Source of the DNA: Streptomonospora nanhaiensis
GTDB lineage: Bacteria > Actinomycetota > Actinomycetes > Streptosporangiales > Streptosporangiaceae
DNA length: 64,000 nt
Assembly: GCF_013410565.1 (NCBI RefSeq)
Contig: NZ_JACCFO010000001.1
Coordinates: forward strand, 3,720,001-3,784,000
Direction: 5' to 3'
Shown here: in pieces, positions 9,313 to 18,194 of the stretch
Position numbering within the stretch: position 1 is the first letter of the stretch
Layout: each line of letters starts with the position of its first letter
Made by a program: the position numbers and the translations under genes
Notes under the pieces: generated by a model
The model's input: the letters and a program-made list of their open reading frames with translations, nothing else
Told to the model about the DNA's origin: nothing
Databases searched by the model: none

Positions 9313-11454
9313 TCAGGACGCGGTGTGGTCGATCTCGTTGATGATCTTGCCGCCCAGTTCGGTCTCGATCAGCGCGAAGCCCGACATGCTCCGCCCGCCC
9401 GGTCCCGCGGAATCGGCGGCCCGCGGCTCCGCCGGCGCGGCCGAGGCCGCAGCGGTGGGCCGGCCGGCCCCGGGGTCGGGCCCGGTGGAGGCACCGAAGT
9501 CGGAGTCGTCGGGCGGCGGGGCGGCCGCGTCCTCGTAGGGGTCGGGCGGCGGCTCCTGCTGGTGCGGCGCCGCGGGCGGGCCGGGCGGCCGCTGCGCGGC
9601 GGACGGGCCGCCGGGGGCGCCGGGTTCGGGCGCGGGCCGGGTGGGCGCCGGGGGCGCGGGGTCGGGCTCGGGCGGGGTGTCCCATCCGGCGGGCTCGGCG
9701 GCGGGCGGCGGAGGCGGAGGCGGCGGCGCCGCCGGGCGCGGCGCGGCGGGCGCGCCCCCGGCGGGCACGGCGGCCACCCGGACGTCGGCGCCGAGGACCC
9801 GCTTGACCGCCTGGGCCACGACCTGGTCGCTGCCGCTGTTGGAGAACCCCTTGGCGTCGTTGGGCCGGGTGAAGCCCAACTGGAGGAGGTTGCCCTCGAC
9901 CCCGACGGGCTGGACGTCGCTGCCGCTCAGCACCATCCAGGTGAAGCGGCGGATGCCCTTGACGGTCTCCATGACCTGCGGCCAGGCCGCCTGCACGCGG
10001 CCGAGGTCGACCGGCCCGCCGCCGGGCGCGGGGCCGCGGGCGGGCTCGGGCGCGGCCGCCCGGCCCCGCGCGGCGGGGGCGGCCGACGCGGCGGGCGCCG
10101 CGGGCGCGGAGGTGTCGGGCCAGTCGTCGGCCGGCGCGGGCCGGGGCCGGGGCTCAGCGGCGGGCGCGGGCTCGGCGGGGCGTGCGGCGGGCGCGGGATC
10201 GGGTGCCTCGGGCGGCGCGGGCCGCGGCGCCACCGGGGCGGCCGGGACCGGCGCCGCAGCGGCGGGCGCGGGCGGGCCGCCGGCGGCCAGGCGGCGCTCG
10301 ACCTGCTCCAGGCGGGCCAGCAGCGCACCGGAGTCGTCGCCACCCGGGGCCGCGGCGCCCGGCAGCAGGATCCGCGCGCACATCAGCTCCAGCAGCAGCC
10401 GGGGCGAGGTGGCGCCGCGCATGTCGGTCAGCCCCTGGTTGAGGATGTCGGCCGCGCGGGTGAGGCGGGCGGGGCCGATGCGCTCGGCCTGCTCGCGCAT
10501 GCGGTCGACGGTGTCGGGGGCGACGTTGATCAGGCCCTTGTCGAGGGCGTCGGGCACGGCCGCGAGCACCACGAGGTCGCGGGTGCGCTCCAGCAGGTCG
10601 GCGGTGAACCGGCGGGGGTCGTGGCCGCCCTCGACCACGCGGTCGATGAGCCCGAAGACGGCCGCGCCGTCGCCCGCGCCGAGGGCGTCGACCATGTCGG
10701 CGAGCAGGCCGGCGTCGGTGTAGCCGAGCAGCGCCACCGCGCTCTCGCGGGTGATGCCGTTCTCGTCGGAGCCGGCCAGCAGCTGGTCCAGGATCGACAG
10801 GGAGTCGCGCGCCGAGCCCGCGCCCGCGCGCACCACCAGCGGCAGCGCGGCGGGGTCGAAGGGCACGCCCTCGTCCTTGAGGATCTCCTCCATCAGCTCG
10901 CGCAGCGTGCTCGGCGGGATGAGCCGGAACGGGTAGTGGTGGGTGCGCGAGCGGATGGTGCCGATGACCTTGTCGGGCTCGGTGGTGGCGAAGACGAACT
11001 TCAGGTGCGGCGGGGGCTCCTCGACCAGCTTGAGCAGCGCGTTGAAGCCCTCGCGGGTCACCATGTGGGCCTCATCGATGATGTAGACCTTGTAGCGGGA
11101 GTTCACCGGCGCGAAGAAGGCGCGTTCGCGGAGGTCGCGGGCGTCGTCCACACCGCCGTGGGAGGCGGCGTCGATCTCGATGACGTCGATGCTGCCGGGG
11201 CCGTCGGGCGCCAGCGCCACGCAGGACTCGCACGTGCCGCACGGGTCGGGGGTGGGCCCCTGCTCGCAGTTGAGCGAACGGGCGAGGATCCGCGCGCTGG
11301 AGGTCTTGCCGCAGCCGCGCGGGCCGCTGAAGAGGTAGGCGTGGTTGATCCGGCCGTTGCGCAGCGCCTGGCGCAGCGGTTCGGTGACGTGCTCCTGCCC
11401 GCGCACCTCGCCGAACGTCGCGGGCCGGTACTTGCGATACAGCGCGATGCTCAC
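9313..11454 (-). CDS. dnaX: DNA polymerase III subunits gamma and tau
   Basis: A 713-residue clamp-loader ATPase. The Walker A motif GPRGCGKTSSAR, a zinc-binding Cys cluster (CEQ...CGTCESC), the DEAH box (IIDEAHM) and the arginine-finger region are all present in the first 370 residues. The rest is a long Pro/Ala-rich linker with a short folded segment and a C-terminal tail, as in actinobacterial DnaX. GTG 11454 (Ser-Ile-Ala-Leu-Tyr-Arg-Lys follows) is the family start; the frame is open further upstream. The SRP RNA gene lies 150 bp upstream on the same strand. Confidence 0.95.
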   Translation of the reverse strand: MSIALYRKYRPATFGEVRGQEHVTEPLRQALRNGRINHAYLFSGPRGCGKTSSARILARSLNCEQGPTPDPCGTCESCVALAPDGPGSIDVIEIDAASHGGVDDARDLRERAFFAPVNSRYKVYIIDEAHMVTREGFNALLKLVEEPPPHLKFVFATTEPDKVIGTIRSRTHHYPFRLIPPSTLRELMEEILKDEGVPFDPAALPLVVRAGAGSARDSLSILDQLLAGSDENGITRESAVALLGYTDAGLLADMVDALGAGDGAAVFGLIDRVVEGGHDPRRFTADLLERTRDLVVLAAVPDALDKGLINVAPDTVDRMREQAERIGPARLTRAADILNQGLTDMRGATSPRLLLELMCARILLPGAAAPGGDDSGALLARLEQVERRLAAGGPPAPAAAAPVPAAPVAPRPAPPEAPDPAPAARPAEPAPAAEPRPRPAPADDWPDTSAPAAPAASAAPAARGRAAAPEPARGPAPGGGPVDLGRVQAAWPQVMETVKGIRRFTWMVLSGSDVQPVGVEGNLLQLGFTRPNDAKGFSNSGSDQVVAQAVKRVLGADVRVAAVPAGGAPAAPRPAAPPPPPPPPAAEPAGWDTPPEPDPAPPAPTRPAPEPGAPGGPSAAQRPPGPPAAPHQQEPPPDPYEDAAAPPPDDSDFGASTGPDPGAGRPTAAASAAPAEPRAADSAGPGGRSMSGFALIETELGGKIINEIDHTAS

Positions 11455-11604
11455 GGCGCGCTCACTGCTCCCTCCGCGGACCGGCGCGTTGCGGCCATCG
11501 GCACGACGGGTTGTGCCCGGGCGGGTCCGCGTTCCCATTCAACCCTGTGCCTGCGACAGCCCGCACGGGTTGGCGGCGGTGCGGCGGGGGCGGACCAAAG
11601 AAAA

Positions 11605-11692
11605 GGACCCCCCGCGCACCCGCCAGAGCTTACTTATCCTTGCTGCCTTCCGGCCCTGGGGAGGTTCATAAGGTGACGCCGCACGAGGGGTC
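11605..11692 (-). ncRNA. ffs: Signal recognition particle RNA, small (4.5S) type
   Basis: On the minus strand the conserved SRP domain IV is plain: CAGGGCCGGAAGGCAGCAAG carries both the GGAAG tetraloop side and the AGCA internal loop that bind Ffh. The ends pair over about 11 bases (CCCCUCGUGCG near 11690 with the G-rich end at 11608-11613). Exact ends are estimated from the stem. The location just upstream of dnaX is usual in actinobacteria. Confidence 0.92.
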
Positions 11693-11826
11693 TGCCGCCC
11701 AGTCTATCCGACCCCCGGGCCGCGCGCGCACCACCGCGCCCCGCGCCCGCGACCGCCCGCCGGAGCGCTGGTCCGAGCCCCGCAATCCGTTCGCGGCACC
11801 CTTCGGCGACATGTAGCATTGTCCGT

Positions 11827-11911
11827 GGAGGATTCGCCTAGTGGCCTAGGGCGCACGCTTGGAAAGCGTGTTGGGGGCAACCCCTCACGAGTTCGAATCT
11901 CGTATCCTCCG
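11827..11911 (+). tRNA. tRNA-Ser (anticodon GGA)
   Basis: The 7-bp acceptor stem GGAGGAT/ATCCTCC, anticodon arm CACGC-TTGGAAA-GCGTG with anticodon GGA, a long class II variable arm and a T arm with GTTCGAATC are all visible. It decodes UCC/UCU. CCA is not encoded. A strong hairpin follows. Confidence 0.95.
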
Positions 11912-11933
11912 CCGCCTGTGACCAGGCAAGAGG

Positions 11934-11965
11934 AAGGCCCCGACCGGGTGCGCGGTCGGGGCCTT
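11934..11965 (+). terminator. Terminator after tRNA-Ser(GGA)
   Basis: A perfect 12-bp inverted repeat (AAGGCCCCGACC at 11934-11945 with 11954-11965) with an eight-base loop, 22 bases past the tRNA. It also lies downstream of the convergent ammonia-lyase gene. Confidence 0.75.
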
Positions 11966-11986
11966 CGCCTTGTCTCGGGTCCGGTC

Positions 11987-13618
11987 TCAGCCGCCCGCCG
12001 GACGCCCGCCCGCCTCGGCGGCCCACGGCTGCCCCGCCTCCGCCGAGGGCTCCAGCGGCTCCCAGGTGTCGAGCAGGTCGGCGGTGGTGCGTACCGCCTG
12101 GGCCCAGGTGGAACCGGCGGCGACGGCGGTGTCGAGGGCGTCCAGGAGTTCGGCGCACCGGGGGGCGCTGGGCCGGCGCGCGCCGACGCGGGCGGCCTGG
12201 GCCAGGGCCACGGCGAGAGAGCCGTGCAGCAGCCGCAGCGTCCGCGCCTGTTCCAGCGCGGTGATGGCGGCCTGGGTGCCGAACGGCACGACGTCCTGGT
12301 TGTGGTGGTTGGTGGGAATGCTCTGCATGGCCGCGGGGACGGCGGCGCGGCGCATGGCGACCACGAGGGACGTGGCCGCGAGCTGGACGCCCTGGACGCC
12401 GTGGTCGCGCCCCGGCTGCTCGGCCAGCATCGGGTTGAGTCCGCCGTTGCGGCGGGGGTCGATGAGCAGGTCGAGTTGGCGTTCGGCGAGGTTGCCGAGT
12501 TGCGCGGCGGTGATGGACATGAGGTCGGCCGCGAAGGCCGCCTGCTGCCCGAAGAAGTTGCCCCCGTGGCGGATGAGGTCGCGTTCGGGGATGAAGAGCG
12601 GGTTGTCGCTGACGCCGTTAAGGTCGTCGGTGACGACCCGGCGGGCGTGCCGCAGGCTGGTGGCGGCGGCTCCGATGAGGTGCGGCGCGCACCTCAGCGT
12701 GTACGGCTCCTGGAGCGCGCGCTCCCCGCCGGGGCGGTGGCCGGCCAGGTGCGCGCGGAGGTCGGCCGCCTGGCGCGCGGTGTCGTCGTGGCCGAGCGCG
12801 GTGAAGAGTTCGGGGGCGGCGAACTCGGTCCGGCAGCCGAGGATGTCGGCGAGCAGGGCGGTCAGCGCGGTGGCGGAGGCCAGCGAGCGCGTGAGGGCGG
12901 CGAGTGCCAGACCCGCCGCCGCGGCCGTGACCGGCGTGCCGTTGACGAGTCCGAGCGCGTCCCGGCCGCTGAGGGACAGGGGCTGCAACCCGGCCTCGGC
13001 CAGGGCCCGGCCGGCCGGCATCCGGACGGCGCCGAGGTAGGCGTCGCCGCGCCCTTGCAGGGACCGGACGGCGTGGGCCATGGGGGCGAGGTCGCCGCTG
13101 GCGCCCACCGAGCCGTACTCGGGTACGGCGGGGGCGAACGGTGTGGCGAGCGTCGCGCTGAGGGCGTCGACGACCTCCAGCGCCACCCCCGACCGGCCGT
13201 GGGCCAGGCTCCACAGCCGGGCCAGCAGCGCCGCGCGGGCGACGCCCGGCGGGAGGTCGGCCCCCTGCCCCACGTCGAGGTGGCAGAGCAGGTTCTCGCA
13301 CTGGTCGGCCGCCTCGTCCCGCCCGGAGAAGCCGACCAGGGGACCGAACCCCGTGGTCGCGCCGTAGATCTCGCGCCCCTCGGCGAGGCAGCGGTGCAGG
13401 TAGTCGTGGCACCGCGCGACCGCGGTCCGGGCGCCCTCGTCAAGGCGGACCAGAACGGGGTCGGCCGCCGTCTCCAGTGCCTCGGGGGTCAGGATCGCGG
13501 GGAAGCCAAGCTCGGCCGTGGTGGTCCGGGCCTGCGGGGTCATGGTCATGAACAGCCTCTTGCGGTCGTCGGTGGAGACGGCGAAAGTGTGGTCGTGCGG
13601 TCGGTGTGCGGGCGTCAT
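11987..13618 (-). CDS. MIO-type aromatic amino acid ammonia-lyase, tyrosine-lyase-like
   Basis: A 543-residue lyase of the HAL/PAL/TAL family. The cofactor-forming Ala-Ser-Gly triad is A173-S174-G175 in GSVGASGDLAP; the inner-loop segment YGATTGFG and the downstream NHHNQD segment are present. The selectivity pair is H113-L114, as in tyrosine ammonia-lyases, rather than Ser-His of histidase, so p-coumarate from tyrosine is the best guess. An aminomutase cannot be excluded. The ATG overlaps the stop of the preceding ketosynthase-like gene by four bases. It is the last gene of a four-gene operon with a P450 and two ketosynthase-type proteins. Confidence 0.82.
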   Translation of the reverse strand: MTPAHRPHDHTFAVSTDDRKRLFMTMTPQARTTTAELGFPAILTPEALETAADPVLVRLDEGARTAVARCHDYLHRCLAEGREIYGATTGFGPLVGFSGRDEAADQCENLLCHLDVGQGADLPPGVARAALLARLWSLAHGRSGVALEVVDALSATLATPFAPAVPEYGSVGASGDLAPMAHAVRSLQGRGDAYLGAVRMPAGRALAEAGLQPLSLSGRDALGLVNGTPVTAAAAGLALAALTRSLASATALTALLADILGCRTEFAAPELFTALGHDDTARQAADLRAHLAGHRPGGERALQEPYTLRCAPHLIGAAATSLRHARRVVTDDLNGVSDNPLFIPERDLIRHGGNFFGQQAAFAADLMSITAAQLGNLAERQLDLLIDPRRNGGLNPMLAEQPGRDHGVQGVQLAATSLVVAMRRAAVPAAMQSIPTNHHNQDVVPFGTQAAITALEQARTLRLLHGSLAVALAQAARVGARRPSAPRCAELLDALDTAVAAGSTWAQAVRTTADLLDTWEPLEPSAEAGQPWAAEAGGRPAGG

Positions 13619-14121
13619 CGCCCACCGGCGAGCAGGCGGGCGGTGGCGGTGCCCGGCGCGGCCCCGCCCGGATCGACCGCCACGGCCAGGACGCGGTCGG
13701 CGTCCCCCGAGGCGAGGACGCGGGCGGCGGTGGCATCCGCGGCGTGCTCGGGCGGGCCGATGGCGAGCGTGGTGATGAGCGGCCCGGTCAGGCCCCAGAC
13801 GATGCTGAGATGGCCGAGCGCGGTGCTGGGCACGTTCTGGAACAGCAGTTCCCGTGCGACGGGCTGACGCCGCGCCACCGCGTCGTCGATGGCGGCCTGT
13901 GTCGCCACGTCCCCCCGGGTGGCCGCCAGCACGAGCGCCATACGCCGTCCCGCCTCCGGCGGCACCGGCGGTGCGCCGTAGTGGGCGCCCAGGCATCTTT
14001 CGGCGGCGGCCACGATCAGGGGGCCGAACGTGGACGCCTCGAACCGGGGAAGGCGGGGCAGCGGCTCCGACGGGGAGCCGGGGGGTGGCCACCGGGCCTC
14101 TGACCGCACCGTCAAGTGCAT
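13615..14121 (-). CDS. Short ketosynthase-like protein without catalytic cysteine
   Basis: A 168-residue protein resembling only the N-terminal half of a beta-ketoacyl synthase. It ends shortly after the segment NVPSTALGHLSIVWGLTGP, which in active enzymes precedes the Cys elbow. Where the Cys-Ala-Ser-Gly elbow is expected it has AIGPPEHAAD, and it lacks the C-terminal half with the two catalytic histidines. It resembles the short chain-length-factor-like partners of some type II systems such as aryl polyene clusters. ATG 14121 follows GAAAGG and lies 16 bases after the ketosynthase stop. A role as a non-catalytic partner is inferred. Confidence 0.7.
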   Translation of the reverse strand: MHLTVRSEARWPPPGSPSEPLPRLPRFEASTFGPLIVAAAERCLGAHYGAPPVPPEAGRRMALVLAATRGDVATQAAIDDAVARRQPVARELLFQNVPSTALGHLSIVWGLTGPLITTLAIGPPEHAADATAARVLASGDADRVLAVAVDPGGAAPGTATARLLAGGR

Positions 14122-14137
14122 GGCACGCCTTTCGGTT

Positions 14138-15202
14138 TCACGACTTCGCAAGGAGAAGGACGGAGCTGACACCGCCGAAGCCGGTGTTCAGGCTCAGCGC
14201 GTGGTCGGCGCGCGGCTCGCGCCCCCGTTCGAGGACGAGGTCGAGGGGGCAGTCGCCGTCGGGACCGAGGTGGCCGGCGTTGACGGGGAGTTCGTTGTGC
14301 CGCAGCGCCAGCGCGCAGACGACCAGCTCGACCAGGCCGGACGCCTCCAGGCAGTGGCCGTGCAGCGCCTTGGTGGAGCTGACCGGCACCTGGGCGCCGT
14401 AGGGCGCCAGGGCGCGCAGGACGGCCGCGGCCTCTCCGGCGTCGAAGGCGGGGGTCGCGGTGGCGTGGGCGTTGACGTAGCCGACCCGGTCGGGTCCGAC
14501 CCCGGCCCGGCGCAGCGCCGCCGTGATGGCGGCGGCGGGCCCGGCGCCCTCGGGGTGGGGCCGGCAGACGTGGTGGGCCTCGGCCGCGTTGCCCCATCCG
14601 GCGACGCGCAGCCAGGGCCGTACGGCTCCGGCGCGCTCCACGACCACGGCGGCGGCGCCGTCGCCCAGGACAGGGCCGTCGCGCCCCGCGCTGAACGGCC
14701 GGGCGACACCGTCGGGAGCGAGGATGCCCGCGTCGTCGAAGGCGGCGAACATACTCGCGTCGACGAAGCTGGCGCCCGCCACGACGACCCGGTCCTCGGT
14801 GCGGTCGGTGACGAGCTGGGCGGCCTCGGCCACGGCGGACGAGGCGGCCGCGCAGGCGGCCGTGTGGACGGTGCGCACCTCGCGCAGCCCGCAGGCCGCC
14901 GCGAGCCGAGTGGCGCGGTCCGCCGTGTCGGCGCCCGCGTGCACCGCGAGGACGAGCGGCGCCTGCCGGCGTTCGGCGGGCGAGAGGCGGGCCTGGTCGC
15001 AGGCGTCGTCGATGAGGCGCGCCAGCTCCGCGAACGTGTCGGGGGTGCCGGGCACGGTGCACGCGTCGTGCGCACGGTGGCGTGCGGTGTCGAAGCGGGT
15101 GACGGCGCTGGTGGCGGGCTTCTGGGAGAGCAGGCCGTCCCACAGCGCCTCGGGGCCGCTGCCGTAGGCGGTCAGCACGGACAGGCCGGTGACGCGGGCC
15201 AT
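14138..15202 (-). CDS. Beta-ketoacyl synthase
   Basis: A 354-residue ketosynthase, shorter than the usual 400-420 because of a trimmed N-terminal half. The catalytic Cys is C117 in HTAACAAASS; the two histidines are in NAHATATP and KALHGHCLEASG, and the C-terminal NTGFGG loop is present, so it should be able to condense. No acyl carrier protein, ketoreductase or acyltransferase lies nearby, so its carrier may come from fatty-acid synthesis or from elsewhere. Its ATG overlaps the P450 stop by one base (TGATG). Confidence 0.85.
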   Translation of the reverse strand: MARVTGLSVLTAYGSGPEALWDGLLSQKPATSAVTRFDTARHRAHDACTVPGTPDTFAELARLIDDACDQARLSPAERRQAPLVLAVHAGADTADRATRLAAACGLREVRTVHTAACAAASSAVAEAAQLVTDRTEDRVVVAGASFVDASMFAAFDDAGILAPDGVARPFSAGRDGPVLGDGAAAVVVERAGAVRPWLRVAGWGNAAEAHHVCRPHPEGAGPAAAITAALRRAGVGPDRVGYVNAHATATPAFDAGEAAAVLRALAPYGAQVPVSSTKALHGHCLEASGLVELVVCALALRHNELPVNAGHLGPDGDCPLDLVLERGREPRADHALSLNTGFGGVSSVLLLAKS

Positions 15203-16482
15203 CAGACGGCCGCTTCCACGGCCGGGCGGCGGGGCGGTTGCGGTTCGAAGGCGACGGGGAGCTCCTTCAGCCCCGCGGTGACGTGCAGGTGGGAGAGCGG
15301 GCCGAACGAACCCGGCTGCCAGGACAGATTCTCCAGGGGCTGGGTGGGGACGAGTCCGGGGAGTCGGCGCAGCACGGCCTCCAGCGCGGTGCGGCACAGC
15401 AGCACGGCCAGACGCGTACCCAGGCAGTAGTGCGGGCCGTGGGCGAACGCGAGGTCGTGGTCGACCCGGCGGGTGAGGTCGAGCCGGTTGGGGTCGCGGA
15501 AGCGCTCGGGGTCCCGGTTGGCGAGCGCGAGGTGCAGGACCACCGCGTCGCCGGGCGCGAGCTCCACGCCCCCCAGCTCGGTGGGCTCGACCGCGAAGCG
15601 CGGCATGGTCACCGCGAGCGGACTGGTGTAGCGGAGCAGCTCGGACAGCCCGGCGACGGCGGCGCCCGGGTCGGAGAGGAGCTCGGGGCGCTGCCACAGG
15701 CAGTACAGGCTCGTGGTGAGGAAGTCGGTCACCGGTTCGTAGGCGGCGACCAGCAGGATGAAGAGGGTGGAGGTCACCTGGCCGTGGTCGAGGCCCGCGG
15801 AGTCGGCGCGGGCGATGATCTCGCTGATCGGGTCGGGGCCCGGGGCGCGCCGCTTGGCGGCCACGAGGTCGCCGAGGAGGGCGCTCATGGCCTCCCGCTC
15901 GGCGCCGTACCGCTCGCGTTCGGGCGACCCGGCGGCCGAGAACACCGGCGCGGGGGACCACCGCGGAAGCCGCAGCACCCGGCGGGTGAACTCCGGCGGG
16001 TAGCCGTAGAGCTCGGTGACCACCCTGACCGCGAAGGGGTGGGCGAAGTCGTGGACGAGGTCGGCGCGCCCATGGCCGCTGACGAGGTCGAGCTGGTGCT
16101 CGGCCAGCCGCGCGGCGTGGGCGGCGGCCTCCCGCAGCCGATCGGGGCCCAGCGCCGGGGCGGCCAGCGCGCGGAGCCGGCGGTGGTCCTCGCCGTCGGC
16201 GTTGAGCATGCTGCGGACGATGGAGCCGGTGGTCCGCGGGTCGGTGAAGTGGAGGTAGCGCTCCCAGCGCTCGCCGCCCCGGACGACGGGTTTGCGGAAC
16301 GAGGGAGCCGTGAGAGCGCTCCGCACGGCGTCGTGGCCGGTGGCCACCCAGACCCGGGAGCCGTCGGGAAGCGGGGCGCGCCACACGGAGGGCTCCCCGC
16401 GGGTGTCCACCTCTTCCGCCGCGGGGCTGAGCCGCAGGCGGACGTCCATCAGGAGCGAAGTGCCCGGTCCGGCAGTTGCCAC
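15202..16482 (-). CDS. Cytochrome P450
   Basis: A 426-residue soluble bacterial P450. The heme-binding segment FAHGPHYCLG holds C353, and the ExxR motif is in SELLRY. The I-helix segment reads AAYEPV (E249-P250), so the usual Thr of the acid-alcohol pair is replaced by Pro. Such enzymes can need a substrate group or another residue for proton delivery. GTG 16482 follows GGGGAGAGG. It is the first gene of the operon P450, ketosynthase, ketosynthase-like, ammonia-lyase, and is divergent from the acyl-CoA ligase. A hydroxylation or coupling step on a phenolic product is inferred. Confidence 0.9.
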   Translation of the reverse strand: MATAGPGTSLLMDVRLRLSPAAEEVDTRGEPSVWRAPLPDGSRVWVATGHDAVRSALTAPSFRKPVVRGGERWERYLHFTDPRTTGSIVRSMLNADGEDHRRLRALAAPALGPDRLREAAAHAARLAEHQLDLVSGHGRADLVHDFAHPFAVRVVTELYGYPPEFTRRVLRLPRWSPAPVFSAAGSPERERYGAEREAMSALLGDLVAAKRRAPGPDPISEIIARADSAGLDHGQVTSTLFILLVAAYEPVTDFLTTSLYCLWQRPELLSDPGAAVAGLSELLRYTSPLAVTMPRFAVEPTELGGVELAPGDAVVLHLALANRDPERFRDPNRLDLTRRVDHDLAFAHGPHYCLGTRLAVLLCRTALEAVLRRLPGLVPTQPLENLSWQPGSFGPLSHLHVTAGLKELPVAFEPQPPRRPAVEAAV

Positions 16483-16513
16483 AGCCCTCTCCCCCAGTCG
16501 TGAGAGCGTAAAG

Positions 16514-16540
16514 TAATCACCATGGCACTATACGTGATCA
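16514..16540. promoter_or_regulatory. Inverted repeat in the divergent P450/ligase promoter region
   Basis: TAATCAC (16514-16520) and GTGATCA (16534-16540) form a seven-base inverted repeat with one mismatch and a 13-base spacer. The patch is AT-rich between the two divergent starts. It is a candidate operator, perhaps for the MarR encoded at 18311, though it does not share that gene's own upstream motif. Confidence 0.4.
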
Positions 16541-16601
16541 GACGTGGCCGCGGCGTCTCCTCTCGCGGTACGGGCGGGCCGATTCGGCGGAAGGCGGCAC
16601 C

Positions 16602-18194
16602 GTGTACGACATGAGCGTGGGGTCCTGGGCCGAGCGGCGGGCCAGGCGCACTCCGCACCGCACCGCGCTGATCCACCGCGACTCCGCCATCGGCTACGCC
16701 GCGATGTACGGGCGCGCCCGCCGCCTGGCCGGCGTCCTGCGCGGCCGGGGCGTTGGGCGCGGCGACCGGGTGGCCTTCTTCGGACCCAACCAGCCCGCCT
16801 ACTTCGACGCCTTCTTCGCCGCCGGCCTGCTGGGCGCGGTGTTCGTACCGCTCAACACCCGCCTGGCGGCCCCGGAGATCGCCTTTCAGCTGGCCGACTG
16901 CGGTGCCCGCGTCCTCCTGCACACCGGTGCCGCCTCGGCGCTGCCGGCGCCGCCGTCCGGACCTCCGAGGCTCCGGCTGGACACACCGGACCTTGCGGAC
17001 CCGCCGGCGCCCTCCTCCGCCCCGGCGGCCGCGGAGCCCGTCCCGCCGGACGCTCCCTGCGTCATCCTCTACACCTCGGGGACGGCCGGCCGGCCCAAGG
17101 GCGCCGTCCTCACCCACGCCAACCTCACCTGGAACGCCGTCAACATGCTGGTCGACACCGACCTGACGGCCGGCGAGGTCGCCCTGGTCGCCGCTCCGCT
17201 GTTCCACGCCGGCGCCCTGGGGATGCTGGCCCTGCCCGTCCTGCTGAAGGGCGGCGCCTGTGTCCTCATGGACGCCTTCGACGCCGGCGAGGCCCTCCGC
17301 CTCATCGAGCGGCACCGCGTCACGGCGATGTTCGGCGTGCCCACCATGTACCACCGCATCGCCGGGCATCCCGCCTGGTCCAGCGCCGACCTGTCGTCCC
17401 TGCGCACCCTGGTGTGCGGCGGGGCTCCCGTGCCCGAGGACCTGGCGGATGTGTACGCGCGCCGGGGCGTCCCCCTGCGCTGGGGCTACGGGCTGACCGA
17501 GGCGGCGCCCGGCGTGCTGCTCGCGGACGGCGCGGGAGCGGGCGGCACGGGCGCGGGCGCGGAGCCGCCGGCCGGACTCGGCGGCCTGCCCCACATGTTC
17601 ACCGACGTCCGCGTGGTGCGGCCCGACCTCACCGAGGCGGCCCCCGGTGAGACCGGCGAACTGCTCACCCGCGGCCCCAACGTCATGGCCGGGTACTGGC
17701 GCCGCGCGCAGGAGACCGCGGCGGCGTTCGCCTCCGGCTGGCTGCGCACGGGCGACGCCGCCCGCGTGGCCCCCGACGGCACCGTGCACGTGGTCGACCG
17801 CGTCAAGGACGTGATCATCTCCGGCGGTGAGAACGTCTATCCTGCCGAGGTCGAACTCGCGCTGCTGCGCCATCCCGACGTCGCCGACTGCGCGGTCATC
17901 GGGGTGCCCGACCCCCTGTGGGGCGAGGTCGGGCACGCGGTGCTGGTGGCCGCGGCCGGCCGCCGCGTCGATCCGGCGCAGGTGCTCGCCTCGCTGCCCG
18001 GGCGGCTCGCCGCCTACAAGATCCCCCGCTCCGCCGTGGTCGCGCCGGCGCTGCCCCGCAACGGCACGGGCAAGCTCGACCGGCGCTTGGTGGCGGCGGC
18101 CTACGGCGCCGGCGCTCCGTGGGCCGAGGGGGCGACCGGGCGCGCCGGCCAGGCGGCCCCGGAACCGCGCTCGGCGGCACCCGAACCCCCGTGA
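16602..18194 (+). CDS. Acyl-CoA ligase (AMP-binding), 4-coumarate-CoA ligase-like
   Basis: A 530-residue adenylate-forming ligase that should join a carboxylic acid to CoA with ATP. The P-loop YTSGTAGRPKG, the GYGLTEAAPG segment, the hinge region (WLRTGDAA) and the C-terminal catalytic Lys in NGTGKLDRR are all present. Beside a predicted tyrosine ammonia-lyase it is a good candidate to activate p-coumarate, but the acid cannot be read from sequence. GTG 16602 follows GGAAGG. The Ala/Pro-rich tail after the last Lys is probably disordered. Confidence 0.87.
   Translation: MYDMSVGSWAERRARRTPHRTALIHRDSAIGYAAMYGRARRLAGVLRGRGVGRGDRVAFFGPNQPAYFDAFFAAGLLGAVFVPLNTRLAAPEIAFQLADCGARVLLHTGAASALPAPPSGPPRLRLDTPDLADPPAPSSAPAAAEPVPPDAPCVILYTSGTAGRPKGAVLTHANLTWNAVNMLVDTDLTAGEVALVAAPLFHAGALGMLALPVLLKGGACVLMDAFDAGEALRLIERHRVTAMFGVPTMYHRIAGHPAWSSADLSSLRTLVCGGAPVPEDLADVYARRGVPLRWGYGLTEAAPGVLLADGAGAGGTGAGAEPPAGLGGLPHMFTDVRVVRPDLTEAAPGETGELLTRGPNVMAGYWRRAQETAAAFASGWLRTGDAARVAPDGTVHVVDRVKDVIISGGENVYPAEVELALLRHPDVADCAVIGVPDPLWGEVGHAVLVAAAGRRVDPAQVLASLPGRLAAYKIPRSAVVAPALPRNGTGKLDRRLVAAAYGAGAPWAEGATGRAGQAAPEPRSAAPEPP

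Noticed and set aside
8689-11676. A 995-codon plus-strand open frame opposite ybaB and dnaX
   Set aside because: It is the shadow of two well-supported genes in a high-GC region; its product is low-complexity Arg/Gly/Ala-rich with no domain.
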